Positions 42,245 through 51,050 of a stretch of 64,000 nt of DNA are shown in pieces. The DNA comes from Hyphomonadaceae bacterium (GTDB taxonomy: Bacteria; Pseudomonadota; Alphaproteobacteria; Caulobacterales; Aquidulcibacteraceae). Positions within the stretch are counted from its first letter, which is position 1; each line of letters begins with the position of its first letter. A model generated the notes under the pieces. It was not told the DNA's origin, made no database searches, and saw nothing but the letters and a program-made list of their open reading frames with translations. The position numbers were made by a program, and so were the translations under genes. The stretch spans positions 62,001 to 126,000 of the forward strand of contig JAHDXR010000009.1 of assembly GCA_023384105.1 (NCBI GenBank), written 5' to 3'.

Positions 42245-43218
42245 CCGCTGGCCGCAATGAGGTAGATCACATACGCCAGGTACGCGGCCACGAAGCATCC
42301 GCCCTCAAACCGCGTCAGTTGGCGTCCCGTCACGAAGGCGGGCGCGCAAGCGACCGCAGCGGCCGCCATGACCGGAATGTTGATGTGCACCAGCTCCTGC
42401 GAGACGGTCACGCCCCCGTCCGCAGCAACGCCGATAATGCCAAGAATGAACACGATATTGTAAACGCCGCTGCCCAGCAGGTTGCCGATCGCGATATCGC
42501 GTTCGTTCTTGAGCGTGGAGACGATGGTCGTCGTCAGCTCAGGCGCCGACGTGCCGATGGCGACGATCGTAAGGCCGATGAAGGCGTCTGAAACGCCCCA
42601 CATCCTGGCGAGCTCCGAAGCGCCCCGCACAAGCCAGTCCGCGCCAAGCACGATGATAACCAGACCGGCCGCGAGCGCGCCCAAGGTCGTAAGGGTGGTC
42701 AGCGCGCTGGGACGCGGCGCAGCCGCTGCGCCGAATTCCTGCGCGAACTCGGCGAGGATCGCCCGCCGTTCCCGCCGCGCGAGCTGGACGATCGCCGCCG
42801 TGTACGCAAGCCCAGCGGCGATCAGGAGCACGGCCTCCCAACGCTCGATCACGCCATCCCATGCCGCGGCCAGCATGGCGAACGCCGCGGCGATCATGCT
42901 GGGCAGCTCGAAGCGCAGCGTCTGCATGCGCAAGGGCAAAGGCAGGATCAGCGCGCTTACGCCCAGGGCGAGCAGGAGATTGAGCGTATTGGCGCCGGTG
43001 ATGTTGCCGATCGTCAGCGTATCGGCGCCCTGATGGATCGCCTCCAGGCCTATCGCCAGCTCCGGCGCGCTGGTGCCGACGGCCACGATCGTCAATCCGA
43101 TCACGACCGGGGGAACGCCCAGCCGCGCCGCCAGCTTGGCGCCGTGACGCGTGATCAGCTCCGCGCCCAGAATGAGCGCGGCCAACCCGACAGCACACAG
43201 GAGCAGCGTCGACGCCAT
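42241..43218 (-). CDS. Sodium/calcium exchanger-family antiporter (YrbG-like)
   Basis: Inverted-repeat CaCA membrane protein, 325 aa with about ten helices. Both alpha repeats are plain: VIGLTIVAVGTSAPELAIGLEA and FIGLTIVAIGTSAPELTTTIVS, each followed by a GN(I/L)xGxNxxN-type turn (GNITGANTLNLLL and GNLLGSGVYNIVF; the second has YN where NxxN is usual). ATG 43218 is chosen because the hydrophobic first helix begins there. It lies 5 bp after phaC in the same direction, so it is probably the second gene of that operon. Confidence 0.92.
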   Translation of the reverse strand: MASTLLLCAVGLAALILGAELITRHGAKLAARLGVPPVVIGLTIVAVGTSAPELAIGLEAIHQGADTLTIGNITGANTLNLLLALGVSALILPLPLRMQTLRFELPSMIAAAFAMLAAAWDGVIERWEAVLLIAAGLAYTAAIVQLARRERRAILAEFAQEFGAAAAPRPSALTTLTTLGALAAGLVIIVLGADWLVRGASELARMWGVSDAFIGLTIVAIGTSAPELTTTIVSTLKNERDIAIGNLLGSGVYNIVFILGIIGVAADGGVTVSQELVHINIPVMAAAAVACAPAFVTGRQLTRFEGGCFVAAYLAYVIYLIAASG

Positions 43219-43223
43219 CTCAG

Positions 43224-45065
43224 CTAGGGCGTGTGCACGTAGGAGCCGGGCGCATCGGGCAGCGCCTCCACCGGATCGCCCGCTCCCATGCGCGGCGGCG
43301 CCGTCCACTCGCCGGAGCGCGCATCGAGCCACGCGCTCCACGCCGGCCACCAGGAGCCCTCCGTCACAGACGCGCGCGCAGCCCATTGATTGGGATCGAG
43401 GCGGCGCGCGCCGCGCTTGCGCGTCAGCATGCGATAGCGCCGCCACGGATCGCGCGCATCGGAGACGATGCCCGCATTGTGCCCCCCATTCGTGAGCAGG
43501 AACGTCAGCTCCCCTTCCACCAGCTGATGCAGCTTATAGACCGAGCGCCAAGGCGCAACATGGTCCGTTTCGGTGGACACCACAAACATCGGCGCGGCGA
43601 TATCGCCAAGCGAAACCGGCCCGCCGGAGACCTGATAGCGGCCCTCGCTCAGGTCGTTGCGCAGGAACAGCTGATTCAGATATTCCGAGTGCATCCGATA
43701 GGGCAGCCGCGTGCCGTCCGCGTTCCAGGCCATGAGATCGCTCATGGGCGCCCGCTCGCCCAGCAGGTACTCGCGCACGACGCGCGACCAGATCAGATCG
43801 TTCGACCGCAGAATCTGGAACGCGCCCGCCATCTGCTTCTGGTCGAGAAAGCCCTGCTCCCACATCAGGTCTTCCAGGAAGGCGACCTGTTTTTCGTTGA
43901 TGAACAACATCAGCTCGCCGGCTTCCTCGAAGTCGACCTGAGCGGCGAAGAACGTCAGCGACTTCAGGCGGTCATCCTCGTCGCGGGCCATGGCTGCGGC
44001 GGCGATCGCCAGGAGCGTTCCGCCAAGACAATAGCCGGCCGCGTGAATCTTCTGGCTGGGAACGATGGCGCCGATCGCGTCCAACGCCGCCATCGGCCCG
44101 AGCCGGAGATAGTCGTCCATTCCCAGGTCACGGTCCTGATGGCCGGGATTCTTCCACGAGATGACGAAAACGGTATAACCCTGCCGCACCAAGTGCTCGA
44201 CCAGCGAGCGCTGCGGCGCGAGATCGAGAATGTAGTATTTCATGATCCACGCCGGCACGATCAGCACCGGCTCGGGCCGCACTGTCTCCGTTTGCGGCGC
44301 ATACTGGATCAGCTCGATCAGCGCGTTCGAATAGACGACCTTGCCGGGCGTCGCGGCCATCGTCTCGCCGACGCGGAAGCTCTCGTTCGTTTCCTGCGCG
44401 CGCAGCGCCAGCGCGGACTGCATGTCCTCCACGAAGTGGCTCCAGCCGCGAGCCAGATTGGCGCCGCGCTCTTCCAGCGTCCTGTCGATGACGACCGGGT
44501 TGGTCCAGAAGAAGTTCGACGGCGAAATTATATCCAGCCATTGGCGCGCCGCGAACTCGATCGCCCGCTCATTCTGCGGCGTCAGCCCACGCAGACCGGT
44601 GGTTGCGTTGTGCCACCATTGCTGAGACAGCAGGAAGCCCTGGTAATAGAAGCAATAGGGCGCACGCGCCCAGGCGGGATCGCGGAACCGCCGGTCCTGC
44701 GGCAGCGGCTCGATACAGTCGGGCGTATCCTCGCCGGCCACCGAGCGCAGATAGGCGTAGCGCGCGAAGCGGAGCCATTTGCGCTGCGCCTTACTGATCA
44801 GCTGCGCCTGCTTGCCCGGCGCAAAGGCGAGGCCGCCCAGCCAGTCCAGATAGGCGCTCGCCAGAGCGCGCGGCGACATCCCGAGCGTAAAGCGCGCCAT
44901 CGCCGCGTGCACGGAGCGGTCCAGGACATCGAAGGTCGCGGAATATCCGGCCGGATCGCCGACATCCTGCGGCGTGACCGGCGCGAACGGCGCCGCGCGC
45001 TTGCCGGACGGGCCCGGCAAAGCACTGGCCTTCCGCACGCGCGCCGCCGAACCGTCATCCGCCAT
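43224..45065 (-). CDS. phaC: Class I poly(3-hydroxyalkanoate) synthase
   Basis: Polymerises 3-hydroxyacyl-CoA into PHA granules. The N-terminal PhaC_N domain precedes an alpha/beta-hydrolase core with the lipase-like box GYCLGGT and nucleophile C346, an Asp in ETDHVAPW and the catalytic His in NGGHNAG. The conserved SWKNPGHQDRDLGMDDYL and WTNP motifs are present. ATG 45065 follows GGAGA; an upstream start at 45089 would add 8 residues. Length 613 aa is usual for class I. No phaA, phaB, phasin or depolymerase is adjacent, so monomer supply is encoded elsewhere. Confidence 0.95.
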   Translation of the reverse strand: MADDGSAARVRKASALPGPSGKRAAPFAPVTPQDVGDPAGYSATFDVLDRSVHAAMARFTLGMSPRALASAYLDWLGGLAFAPGKQAQLISKAQRKWLRFARYAYLRSVAGEDTPDCIEPLPQDRRFRDPAWARAPYCFYYQGFLLSQQWWHNATTGLRGLTPQNERAIEFAARQWLDIISPSNFFWTNPVVIDRTLEERGANLARGWSHFVEDMQSALALRAQETNESFRVGETMAATPGKVVYSNALIELIQYAPQTETVRPEPVLIVPAWIMKYYILDLAPQRSLVEHLVRQGYTVFVISWKNPGHQDRDLGMDDYLRLGPMAALDAIGAIVPSQKIHAAGYCLGGTLLAIAAAAMARDEDDRLKSLTFFAAQVDFEEAGELMLFINEKQVAFLEDLMWEQGFLDQKQMAGAFQILRSNDLIWSRVVREYLLGERAPMSDLMAWNADGTRLPYRMHSEYLNQLFLRNDLSEGRYQVSGGPVSLGDIAAPMFVVSTETDHVAPWRSVYKLHQLVEGELTFLLTNGGHNAGIVSDARDPWRRYRMLTRKRGARRLDPNQWAARASVTEGSWWPAWSAWLDARSGEWTAPPRMGAGDPVEALPDAPGSYVHTP

Positions 45066-45353
45066 TGTCCAATCTCCTGCGCCGCACACGTTCTAGATGC
45101 GATAATAGGAGCCAAGCGGGCAAAGCTCACGCCACTGCAACCGATGTTGATGGCGGCGCCCGCCGCGCGCCAGCTCAGACGCCGTAAGCATCGCCGACAA
45201 GTCCTTAACAGGAAAGTCGCCGCTCTGTGGTCGCGGACAAATGCCCAACCGCCGGGCGCCGGCATTGATCCAGCGCAAGGCGAACACGGGCCCCATGCGC
45301 CCCCTGCTTAACGCTGGCGCTTATCCGCCGCACGAGGCACATTCGACGACGCC

Positions 45354-48005
45354 ATGACCACCCGCAATTTTGACGCCTTGTTCGCACCGCGCGCCATTGC
45401 GCTGATCGGCGCCAGCAACCGGCCGGGATCGGTCGGCGCCGTCCTGGCGCACAATCTTTATGCAGGCGGCTTCGCCGGGCCCGTACTGAGCGTGAACCCG
45501 CGCGAAACCCAGATCGCGGGCAGGCCGAGTTTCCAAAGCGTCGACGATCTGCCCCACACGCCTGATCTGGCCGTGATCGCAACCCCGGCTGCGACTATTC
45601 CGGACCTGATCGGCACGTTGGGCGCGCGCGGCTGCCGCGCAGCGGTCGTGATCAGCGCCGGCTTCAGCCAGGGCGACTTGCGCCAGCGCATGCTGGACGC
45701 CTCGCGGCCGCACCTGCTGCGCATTCTCGGCCCCAACTGCCTCGGCTTCATCTCGCCGGTGCGCGCCATCAACGCCAGCTTCGCCCATCTGGCCCCGCAG
45801 AGAGGCGACATCGCCTTCATCTCGCAGTCCGGCGCGATCCTCACCTCGATGCTGGACTGGGCGGTCGAGCGCGGCATCGGCTTCTCTCACATCCTCTCGC
45901 TCGGCGACATGAGCGACATCGATTTCGGCGACGCGCTGGATTATCTGGCGCTCGATCCGCGGACGAAGTCGATCCTGCTCTACGTCGAAAGCATCACCCA
46001 CGCCCGCAAGTTCATGTCGGCGGCGCGGATCGCCGCGCGGGTGAAGCCGGTTATCGTCATCAAGGCGGGCCGCAGCGCCGCGGGCGCGCACGCCGCCGCC
46101 TCGCACACCGGCGCTCTGGCCGGATCGGACGCTGTCTACGACGCCGCCATCCGCCGCGCGGGGATGCTGCGCGTGAAGGAGGTGCGCGAGCTGTTCGACG
46201 CCGCCGCGGCGCTGGCGGCGGGGCTGCGCGTGCACGGCGACCGCCTCGCCGTCCTGACCAATGGCGGCGGCCTCGGCGTGCTGGCCGCCGACGCGCTCGA
46301 GGAAGCCGGCGGCCAACTGGCCGGCCTGAGCGAGGCCACTATGGCCGCGCTCGATGCGGCGCTGCCGCCGACCTGGTCGCGCGGCAACCCGGTCGACATC
46401 ATCGGCGACGCCGATGGCGCGCGGTACGAACGCGCGCTGCAGGCGCTGCTGCGGAGCCGCGACCATGACGCGGTTCTGGTGATGAACTGCCCCACCGGCG
46501 TCGCAGACAGCATGGACGCAGCCGAAGCCACCATCGCCGCGCACGCCGCCCACAATGTGCGTCCGGTGCTGACCTGCTGGATGGGCGAAGCGACCGCCGA
46601 ACCGGCGCGCCGGCGGCTGTCCGCGGCGGGCCTCTCCTCCTACGAGACCCCCGATGAAGCGGTCGGCGCCTTCATGCGGCTCGTGAACTACGCCAGGAAC
46701 CAGGCCGCGCTGATGGAGACGCCACAGGCGGTCGCGCAGCGGCCGCCGGAAGCGCCAGCCGTCGCCAAACGCATCATCGACGGCGCGTTGAGCGAAGGCC
46801 GCACGCTCCTGACCGAGCCGGAAGCCAAAGCCCTGCTCGCCGCCTATGGCGTCCCCACGGTCGAGACGTTCATCGCGCCGACGCCCGAAGCCGCCGCCAC
46901 GCGCGCGGATGCGATTGCGCGCCCGGTAGCGCTGAAGATCCTGTCGCCCGACATCACGCACAAGTCCGATGTCGGCGGCGTGCGGCTCAATCTGCGCGAC
47001 GGCGCGGCGGTGCGCAAAGCGGCGGAGGAAATGCTCGCGCGCGTCGCGCAAACCGCGCCCGACGCGCGCATCACCGGCTTCACGGTGCAGGAAATGATCT
47101 CGCGCCCGAAGGCCAAGGAATTGCTGCTTGGCGTCAGCGAAGATCAGACTTTCGGACCGGTGCTAATGTTCGGACAGGGCGGGACCGCCGTCGAAATCAT
47201 CGCCGACCGCGCCATAGCGCTGCCGCCGCTCAATTCCGCCCTGGCCCGCACCCTGATCGCGCGCACGCGCATTTCGAAGCTGCTTCAGGGCTATCGCGAC
47301 GTCGCGCCGGCGGACCTCGACGCCGTCGTGCACGCGATGCTGGCGCTCTCCGACATGGCCTGCGATCTGGCCGAGATCACCGAACTCGACATCAATCCGT
47401 TGCTCGCCGACCAGGACGGCGTGCTGGCGCTCGATGCACGCGTGGTGGTGCGCAAAGCCGAGACTACAGCCGAGGCGCGCCTGGCGATCAGGCCCTATCC
47501 GCGGACGCTGGAAAGCATCATGCAATTGGAGGACGGTGCGACGCTATGCGTGCGGCCGCTGAGGCCCGAAGACGAGCCCGCCATCGTCGCCTTCAGCAAG
47601 AGCACCTCGCCCGAGGATTTGCGCCTGCGCTTCCACGGCGCGCCGCGCGAGATCACTCACGACATCGCCGCGCGCCTCACCCAGATCGATTATGACCGCG
47701 AGATGGCCTTGGCGGCGTTCGAGGACAACGGCGCGGTCGTCGGCGTGGCGCGGCTGGTGTTTGACCCCAACATTCACAACGGCGAGTACGCCATCCTGGT
47801 GCGCACCGATGCGCAGGGCCGCGGCGTCGGCCGGCGCCTGATGCAGGCGCTGATCGAGTACGCCCGCAGCCGCGAGGCGCAGACGCTTCAGGGCGAGGTT
47901 CTCGCCGAGAACGTCAACATGCTGAACTTCGTCCGCGGGCTCGGCGGCGAATGCGTCCGCCATCGCGCCGAGCCCGGCATCGTCAGCACGCACTTCAAGC
48001 TCTGA
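45354..48005 (+). CDS. ADP-forming acyl-CoA synthetase fused to a GNAT acetyltransferase (Pat-like)
   Basis: 883 residues: CoA-binding domain (IALIGASNRPGSVGAVLAHNLY), succinyl-CoA-ligase-like domain with active-site His region (SHTGALAGSDAVYDAA), ATP-grasp half (AYGVPTVETFI, VALKILSPDITHKSDVGGVRL, QEMI ... ELLLGVSEDQTFGPVLMFGQGG) and a C-terminal GNAT domain (about 740-883) with RTDAQGRGVGRRLMQALIEYAR. Such fusions act as protein lysine acetyltransferases (Pat/PatZ type) controlling acetyl-CoA synthetase; the synthetase part is often inactive but here its catalytic regions look complete. Divergent from phaC, with 288 bp between them in which I see no gene. Confidence 0.93.
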   Translation: MTTRNFDALFAPRAIALIGASNRPGSVGAVLAHNLYAGGFAGPVLSVNPRETQIAGRPSFQSVDDLPHTPDLAVIATPAATIPDLIGTLGARGCRAAVVISAGFSQGDLRQRMLDASRPHLLRILGPNCLGFISPVRAINASFAHLAPQRGDIAFISQSGAILTSMLDWAVERGIGFSHILSLGDMSDIDFGDALDYLALDPRTKSILLYVESITHARKFMSAARIAARVKPVIVIKAGRSAAGAHAAASHTGALAGSDAVYDAAIRRAGMLRVKEVRELFDAAAALAAGLRVHGDRLAVLTNGGGLGVLAADALEEAGGQLAGLSEATMAALDAALPPTWSRGNPVDIIGDADGARYERALQALLRSRDHDAVLVMNCPTGVADSMDAAEATIAAHAAHNVRPVLTCWMGEATAEPARRRLSAAGLSSYETPDEAVGAFMRLVNYARNQAALMETPQAVAQRPPEAPAVAKRIIDGALSEGRTLLTEPEAKALLAAYGVPTVETFIAPTPEAAATRADAIARPVALKILSPDITHKSDVGGVRLNLRDGAAVRKAAEEMLARVAQTAPDARITGFTVQEMISRPKAKELLLGVSEDQTFGPVLMFGQGGTAVEIIADRAIALPPLNSALARTLIARTRISKLLQGYRDVAPADLDAVVHAMLALSDMACDLAEITELDINPLLADQDGVLALDARVVVRKAETTAEARLAIRPYPRTLESIMQLEDGATLCVRPLRPEDEPAIVAFSKSTSPEDLRLRFHGAPREITHDIAARLTQIDYDREMALAAFEDNGAVVGVARLVFDPNIHNGEYAILVRTDAQGRGVGRRLMQALIEYARSREAQTLQGEVLAENVNMLNFVRGLGGECVRHRAEPGIVSTHFKL

Positions 48006-48136
48006 TCAATCAATCAGACCCCAGCGGCCCAGGAATGGCGCTGCGGCCCGTCAATTCCGACTAAAATAGTCAACATTTTGAGAGCCTTGGCGCGCCTCTC
48101 TTGCCTTACGGGCAGCGCGACAACTCGGCGCACATA

Positions 48137-48153
48137 TTGCGATTGACTTGCAA
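48137..48153 (+). promoter_or_regulatory. Fur-type iron box upstream of the siderophore receptor
   Basis: TTGCGATTGACTTGCAA, extended by A and T to an ATTGC-N9-GCAAT repeat at 48136-48154. It lies 53 bp before the receptor start. It matches the reverse complement of the feoA box at 28261-28277 at 15 of 17 positions, which makes chance unlikely. Confidence 0.65.
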
Positions 48154-48206
48154 TAGCATAGAGTAGAGGCGTTTCGCCACCTTTCAGCGGGCTTGGGAAC
48201 GGGGAC

Positions 48207-50417
48207 ATGAAAACGCTTTGGAACACGTCGTGCGGCGCCGCTCTGGCGCTTTGCTTGGGCGCAGGCGCCGCCCAGGCGCAGGAAGCGGCGACACAGTCGG
48301 AGACGATCGTCGTCACCGCGACCGGCCGCACCGAAGCGCTGTCGAGCACCAAGACCGACACCCCGCTGATCGAGACGCCGCAATCGATCTCTGTCATCAC
48401 CCGCGAGGAAATGGACGTGCGCGCCGTGCACACGGTGTCGGACGCGCTCGCCTATTCCGCCGGCGTTCAAGCCGAATCGGCCGGCATCGACAGCCGCGTC
48501 GACGAAGTGACCGTGCGCGGCTTCGGCGCCGGCGGCTTCTCCTCGAACAACAACTTCCTCGACGGCCTGCGTCTGCCCTCCGGCGGACAGTGGACGCGCC
48601 TCGCCTTCGACCCGTTCGGCCTGCAGCAGATCGATGTGCTCAAGGGGCCGTCGAGCGTGCTCTACGGACAGTCGGCGCCCGGCGGCATCGTCAACACGGT
48701 GACCAAGCGCCCGTCGCTCCGCACGGCCAACGAGATCATGTGGCAAAGCGCCGGCTATACGGAGCTGGAGCGCTGGCAACACCAGGTCGCCGCCGACGTC
48801 GGCGGCTCGCTGTCGGCCGATGACGGCGTGCTCTATCGACTGGTCGGCCTCTACCGCGACGGCGACACCCAGATCGACGAGACGTCGAACAGCCGGCTGT
48901 TCTTCTCGCCCAGCCTGAGCTGGGACATCGGTCCCGACACCAGCGTCACGTTCCTGGCGCAGTACCAGCAGGACCGCGGCGGTTCGACCTACCAGTTCCT
49001 GCCCATGACCGGCACGCTGCTGCCCAGCAACGGGCGGCGCATCGCCGTCGATTCCTATCTCGGCGAGCCGGACTGGAACGTGTTTGACCGCGATCAGCAT
49101 CTCGGCGCCGTGTTCTTCACCCACAATTTCAGCGACGCGCTGACCCTGCGCAGCAATCTGCGCTACACGCATGCGGATTCGCTCTATCGCGTCACCGTGC
49201 TCGCCGGCGACACCGTCACCAGCTGCGGCGCCATTGCGGGCTGCATTCCGGGACAGACGATCAATCGCCGGGCCGTGCAGGGGGTCGGCGAAACCGACGG
49301 CTGGGCCATCGACAATCAGCTCGAATACGAGTTCACGACCGGTGCGATCGAGCACACGCTGCTGGGCGGCGTCGATTATTTCTACACCGAATGGTCGCAC
49401 AATCGCGACCTGGTGACGCCATCGCAAGTGCTGCCGCTGCTCGATATCTTCAATCCGGCTCCGCGCGGCTCTTCGAGCTATGCGGCCAATCTCAATCCGC
49501 AGGCGGCGAATCTCTACATCGACACCGAGAGCAGCCAGACCGGCGTCTACATCCAGGATCAGCTTGCGATCGGCAACTGGCGCATCGCGATCGGCGCGCG
49601 CCACGACTGGGCCGAAGATGACACCTACTATCCGCTGATCGGCGGCCCCGCCACGCATGTCGAGGCCGACGACACCACTTGGCGGGCCGGGGCGGTCTAT
49701 CTCTTCGACAACGGCTTTGCGCCCTATTTCAGCTATTCGGAATCGTTCCTGCCGGCGTCGGGCACGTATTTCGACGGCCGCCCCTTCGAGCCTACCACCG
49801 GTCAGCAATACGAAGCCGGCATCCGCTATCAACCGCCGGGCTCGAACGCGTTCATCACGCTCGGCGTCTACGAAATCACGCAGCAGAACCTCACGACGCC
49901 CGACCCCGTGAACATGTGCGGCGCCAATCCGTGCTCGGTGCAAACGGGAGAAGCGCAGATTCGCGGCGTCGAACTGGAAGGCCGCGCAACGCTTCCGTTC
50001 GGCCTGGCCGTAATCGCCACGGCGACGGAGATGGACACCGAGATCACGCGCACCAATACCGCCGCCGAACTGGGCAACCAGCTCGCGCAAGCGCCCGAGC
50101 ACATGGCCTCGCTGTTTCTCGACTATCGCTTCGACGCCGGCCCGCTCAACGGCTTGGGCGTCGGCGGCGGCGTCCGCTACACGGGCGAAAGCTACGGCAA
50201 TGTCACCAACACGATCGCCATTCCCGACTACACCGTGTTTGACCTCTTCGCGCGTTACGATCTCGGCGCGCTCAACGCGGCCTGGAGCGGCGCCATCGTA
50301 TCGGTCAACGCGCGCAACGCCGCCGACGAAACCTACGTCGCGACCTGCTACAGCGTCGCCGCCTGCTATTACGGCTCCGGCCGCACGCTGAACGTCCGCC
50401 TGCAATACCGTTGGTAG
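48207..50417 (+). CDS. TonB-dependent siderophore receptor (FhuA/FpvA-like)
   Basis: Outer-membrane ferric-siderophore transporter of 736 aa. Signal peptide ALALCLGAGAAQA, TonB-box-like ETIVVTATGR, plug with TPQSISVITREEMDVRAVHTVSDALAYSAGV and DVLKGPSSVLYGQSAPGGIVNTVTKRP, barrel with terminal RTLNVRLQYRW. ETPQSISVITRE is typical of TonB-siderophore receptors. No FecI/FecR pair or long N-terminal signalling domain is present, so it is not of the transducer type. It is first in an operon with two small membrane proteins and a PepSY reductase-like protein. Confidence 0.95.
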   Translation: MKTLWNTSCGAALALCLGAGAAQAQEAATQSETIVVTATGRTEALSSTKTDTPLIETPQSISVITREEMDVRAVHTVSDALAYSAGVQAESAGIDSRVDEVTVRGFGAGGFSSNNNFLDGLRLPSGGQWTRLAFDPFGLQQIDVLKGPSSVLYGQSAPGGIVNTVTKRPSLRTANEIMWQSAGYTELERWQHQVAADVGGSLSADDGVLYRLVGLYRDGDTQIDETSNSRLFFSPSLSWDIGPDTSVTFLAQYQQDRGGSTYQFLPMTGTLLPSNGRRIAVDSYLGEPDWNVFDRDQHLGAVFFTHNFSDALTLRSNLRYTHADSLYRVTVLAGDTVTSCGAIAGCIPGQTINRRAVQGVGETDGWAIDNQLEYEFTTGAIEHTLLGGVDYFYTEWSHNRDLVTPSQVLPLLDIFNPAPRGSSSYAANLNPQAANLYIDTESSQTGVYIQDQLAIGNWRIAIGARHDWAEDDTYYPLIGGPATHVEADDTTWRAGAVYLFDNGFAPYFSYSESFLPASGTYFDGRPFEPTTGQQYEAGIRYQPPGSNAFITLGVYEITQQNLTTPDPVNMCGANPCSVQTGEAQIRGVELEGRATLPFGLAVIATATEMDTEITRTNTAAELGNQLAQAPEHMASLFLDYRFDAGPLNGLGVGGGVRYTGESYGNVTNTIAIPDYTVFDLFARYDLGALNAAWSGAIVSVNARNAADETYVATCYSVAACYYGSGRTLNVRLQYRW

Positions 50418-50466
50418 GAGCCGTGGCCCTTCGAGTTCGCCCGACCGCAAACTGGCCGGCGTCGTC

Positions 50467-50748
50467 ATGACGCCGGCCGCCGCGTCTGCGTTGGCGATCG
50501 CGCTTGGCGTGTTCGGCGCGACGGCGCTCTATCTCGGGGCGCCGTGGCAGCGCCTGCTGCGCCAACGCTGGCCAGCCGTCGCAAGCCTCGGCCTCGGCTG
50601 CGTGGGCTTGGCGGCCTCGCTTGCGCTGTTCGCGGCGCAGCTCAACGTCGCCGTCGCCATCTATTCGTGGCTCACGCTGCTGATGATCTGCTTCAGCGTG
50701 CTGCCCTTCCTCGCCGCCTATCTGCGCCGCAGCGAGACCAAGGCATGA
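50467..50748 (+). CDS. Small membrane protein of siderophore operon (DUF3325-like)
   Basis: 93 residues with three hydrophobic helices (ASALAIALGVFGATALYLGAP, AVASLGLGCVGLAASLALFA, VAIYSWLTLLMICFSVLPFLAAY) and a polar tail. Small proteins of this size and topology (DUF3325) accompany PepSY proteins in siderophore operons; the call rests on size, topology and neighbours. Its stop overlaps the next start (ATGA at 50745-50748). Confidence 0.65.
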   Translation: MTPAAASALAIALGVFGATALYLGAPWQRLLRQRWPAVASLGLGCVGLAASLALFAAQLNVAVAIYSWLTLLMICFSVLPFLAAYLRRSETKA

Positions 50749-51047
50749 CCGGCGCCGCAAAGCTCACCAGCCGTAACTGGTTCGGCAAGGCCACGGCCGG
50801 CCTGATCCTCGGCTTCGCCGTCGCCATCGGCGTGAGTGCGCTGTTTGCGCATCTCACGCCGGGCGGGCTTACGCCGTCTTCCGGCAAGGCGCAGCTCAAC
50901 ATGTGGATCGTGGCGCCGATCTGGGCGGGCGTTCTCAGCTTCTGCTTCCTCTTTCGCGACGGCAAGTCGGCTTGGCTCAAGCTCGGCGCGGCGACCTTCG
51001 CCATCTATGCGCTGCTCTATGGCGGCCGCTGGCTGATCGGACTCTAA
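50745..51047 (+). CDS. Small membrane protein of siderophore operon (DUF3649-like)
   Basis: 100 residues with three helices (TAGLILGFAVAIGVSALFAHL, MWIVAPIWAGVLSFCFLFRDG, LGAATFAIYALLYGGRWLIG). The MWIVAPIWAGVLSFCFLFR motif is the pattern I associate with DUF3649 iron-uptake proteins. ATG 50745 is set by the ATGA overlap with the preceding gene; the PepSY gene begins 3 bp after its stop. Confidence 0.72.
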   Translation: MTGAAKLTSRNWFGKATAGLILGFAVAIGVSALFAHLTPGGLTPSSGKAQLNMWIVAPIWAGVLSFCFLFRDGKSAWLKLGAATFAIYALLYGGRWLIGL

Positions 51048-51050
51048 CCC

